Origin: Bacteroides caccae
GTDB taxonomy: Bacteria; Bacteroidota; Bacteroidia; Bacteroidales; Bacteroidaceae
Direction: 5' to 3'
Length of the DNA stretch: 64,000 bases
Assembly (NCBI RefSeq): GCF_002222615.2
Contig: NZ_CP022412.2
Coordinates: forward strand, 3,782,001 to 3,846,000
Positions 63,069 through 64,000 of this stretch are shown here, in pieces (position 1 is the stretch's first letter; the number at the start of each line of letters is the position of its first letter). The notes beneath the pieces were generated by a model. The model was not told the origin of the DNA and did not search any database. It worked only from the letters and a program-made list of their open reading frames with translations. A program made the position numbers and the translations under genes.

Positions 63069-63566
63069 TCAATCTCTTTTTCTGAACAAACTTCCTATGT
63101 TTATATTCCGGTATACAAAAAAGCGGTGCATATTATAATTCCAGAATAATGCGACGATAACCGCTACCGCCATTTTGGGGATAATGAAAAAGTCGCCGAA
63201 ATACTGACTGAGCGTATCGCGTACCCAAGGAATCTTTGCCAATGATTCCGTCAGCGCATACGTTCCCCACGTGTTCAGCCAGATGCTGCATACCCACACA
63301 AGGATAAACTTTACAGCAACGTTCGTTTTCTTTCCTGTCGATTTAAAGGTCCATTTATAATTAATTACGCAATTGACAATTCCTCCGTATACAGCCCCTG
63401 CGAGGGTAGCATATACATAGTAGACTTCAAACAGCCTCACCAGAAGAATTGTAACCAGAAAGTCTGCAATAGTTGCCATTTGAGCCGAAAGCTGCGCCCT
63501 CAAAAACATGAAGAAGCCACCCTTCTGGGAAATCATCCGTGCAACTTTTCTCAGCCAATCACACAT
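63069..63566 (-). CDS. GtrA-family membrane protein
   Basis: 165 residues with four hydrophobic segments and the GtrA fold ([58 protein letters not shown] shortened: [14 protein letters not shown]). GtrA proteins are thought to move lipid-linked sugars, or to help membrane glycosyl transfer. Its exact role in inositol lipid synthesis is unknown. The first ATG (63566) overlaps the upstream PgpA-like gene by 16 bp; a second ATG at 63536 would avoid the overlap. Confidence 0.82.
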   Translation of the reverse strand: MCDWLRKVARMISQKGGFFMFLRAQLSAQMATIADFLVTILLVRLFEVYYVYATLAGAVYGGIVNCVINYKWTFKSTGKKTNVAVKFILVWVCSIWLNTWGTYALTESLAKIPWVRDTLSQYFGDFFIIPKMAVAVIVALFWNYNMHRFFVYRNINIGSLFRKRD

Positions 63567-64000
63567 CTTACTCCTGCTAACAAGATAAAACTATATACCC
63601 CTGCCAGTATATCATCCATCATCACACCTACCCCACCTCTGAGACTCTCCATTTTGCGGATGCCCAATGGCTTGGCAATGTCGAATGCACGGAACAGGAC
63701 GAAAGCCGCCACTACATACCATATCCATTTGTCATTGTCGGGAACGGCAAGCAATGGTATCCACACTCCGACCATTTCATCTACCACTACACGCGAAGGA
63801 TCTTCCCCCCAACAAGCCTCCAGCTTATCGGCAGCCCAGATCCCGGCGAAAGTAAACACAATCACCAACGCGGCAGTAATCCATAAGACAACAGAAAAAG
63901 GGAGCAGAAGATAAAGTGCAATCCAGATGATAGAAGCCAGCAACGCCCCGGCGGTACCGGGAGCAAAAGGAGAAAAACCGGAGCCAAAGCCCGTGCCTAT
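63551..64000 (-). CDS. pgpA: PgpA-like lipid phosphatase (5' end cut by window)
   Basis: Only the C-terminal 149 residues are visible; no start is in the window and the frame runs off the right edge. The text GTGFGSGFSPFAPGTAGAL is the conserved N-terminal block of phosphatidylglycerophosphatase A, and VVVDEMVGVWIPLLAVP and FRAFDIAKPLGIRKMES follow. In this cluster it is expected to remove the phosphate from phosphatidylinositol phosphate. Its neighbours, the GtrA-like and CDP-alcohol genes, support that; the myo-inositol phosphate synthase should lie just beyond the edge. Confidence 0.85.
   Translation of the reverse strand: MGTGFGSGFSPFAPGTAGALLASIIWIALYLLLPFSVVLWITAALVIVFTFAGIWAADKLEACWGEDPSRVVVDEMVGVWIPLLAVPDNDKWIWYVVAAFVLFRAFDIAKPLGIRKMESLRGGVGVMMDDILAGVYSFILLAGVRCVIG

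Noticed and set aside
1..64000. tRNA, rRNA or CRISPR genes
   Set aside because: No cloverleaf-like block, rRNA text or evenly spaced repeats were seen; a covariance-model scan could still find one.

Overview
The window is chromosomal DNA of a gut Bacteroides (Bacteroidota). The evidence is consistent: repeated TTTG-N19/20-TAnnTTTG promoters, many lipoproteins with acidic residues just after the lipidated Cys, sialic-acid and glycosaminoglycan enzymes, a BtuB-type vitamin B12 locus, GldE, the Cox24-type mini-protein, and an inositol-lipid gene cluster in the order known from B. thetaiotaomicron. I cannot fix the species.

Layout. 1-6.5 kb (minus strand): a sialic-acid operon read gntR-type regulator > NanM-like epimerase > Neu5Ac lyase > sialidase > MFS transporter > sialate O-acetylesterase (cut by the left edge), with a 33-bp perfect palindrome in front of the regulator and a short terminated leader RNA upstream of that. 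6.8-15.1 kb (minus): a tripartite export operon, TolC-like > adaptor > permease > ATPase > permease. It is divergent from an NtrC-type response regulator and histidine kinase (15.4-18.1 kb, plus). The 377-bp space between them holds two divergent sigma-54 promoters and three copies of a 15-bp motif, so the system probably controls its own pump. 18.1-31.3 kb: housekeeping and envelope genes (AI-2E family, glycosyltransferase, LolE-like permease, aminotransferase, sugar isomerase-like protein plus PL8 lyase, PHP phosphatase, ABC-F, two proteins of unknown role). 31.4-34 kb: a PhoB/PhoR-like two-component pair, followed by an orphan minus-strand small RNA candidate.

34.5-40.8 kb (plus): a thioredoxin-like lipoprotein, then a cobalamin riboswitch with a terminator and an alternative pairing partner, BtuB, a BtuG-like propeller lipoprotein with an extra C-terminal domain, and a DUF4465 lipoprotein. 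40.9-44.6 kb (minus): mutY, ssb, gldE, phosphopantetheinyl transferase. 44.8-46.9 kb (plus): HU, a 30-aa Cox24-like protein, RNase G/E. 47-47.8 kb: an Rpn/PD-(D/E)XK protein.

48.3-52.6 kb is a phase-variation locus: a 988-aa surface lipoprotein gene, a 264-bp segment bounded by 19-bp inverted repeats that carries an outward promoter, and a tyrosine recombinase gene. As sequenced the promoter points away from the lipoprotein gene (OFF). 52.8-57.1 kb (plus) is a phage-like cassette: DUF4248 protein, wHTH-like protein, DnaB-like helicase, HU-like protein, small protein and N-acetylmuramoyl-L-alanine amidase, ending in a very long hairpin. 57.1-60.3 kb: two 280-bp, about 98% identical MITE-like repeats in inverted orientation enclose exactly one gene, a DUF5117-type zinc metalloprotease. 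60.4-64 kb (minus): flippase-like protein, inositol phosphoceramide synthase-like PAP2 protein, CDP-alcohol phosphatidyltransferase, GtrA-like protein and PgpA-like phosphatase (cut by the right edge), the inositol sphingolipid and phosphatidylinositol pathway. No tRNA, rRNA or CRISPR array was seen.
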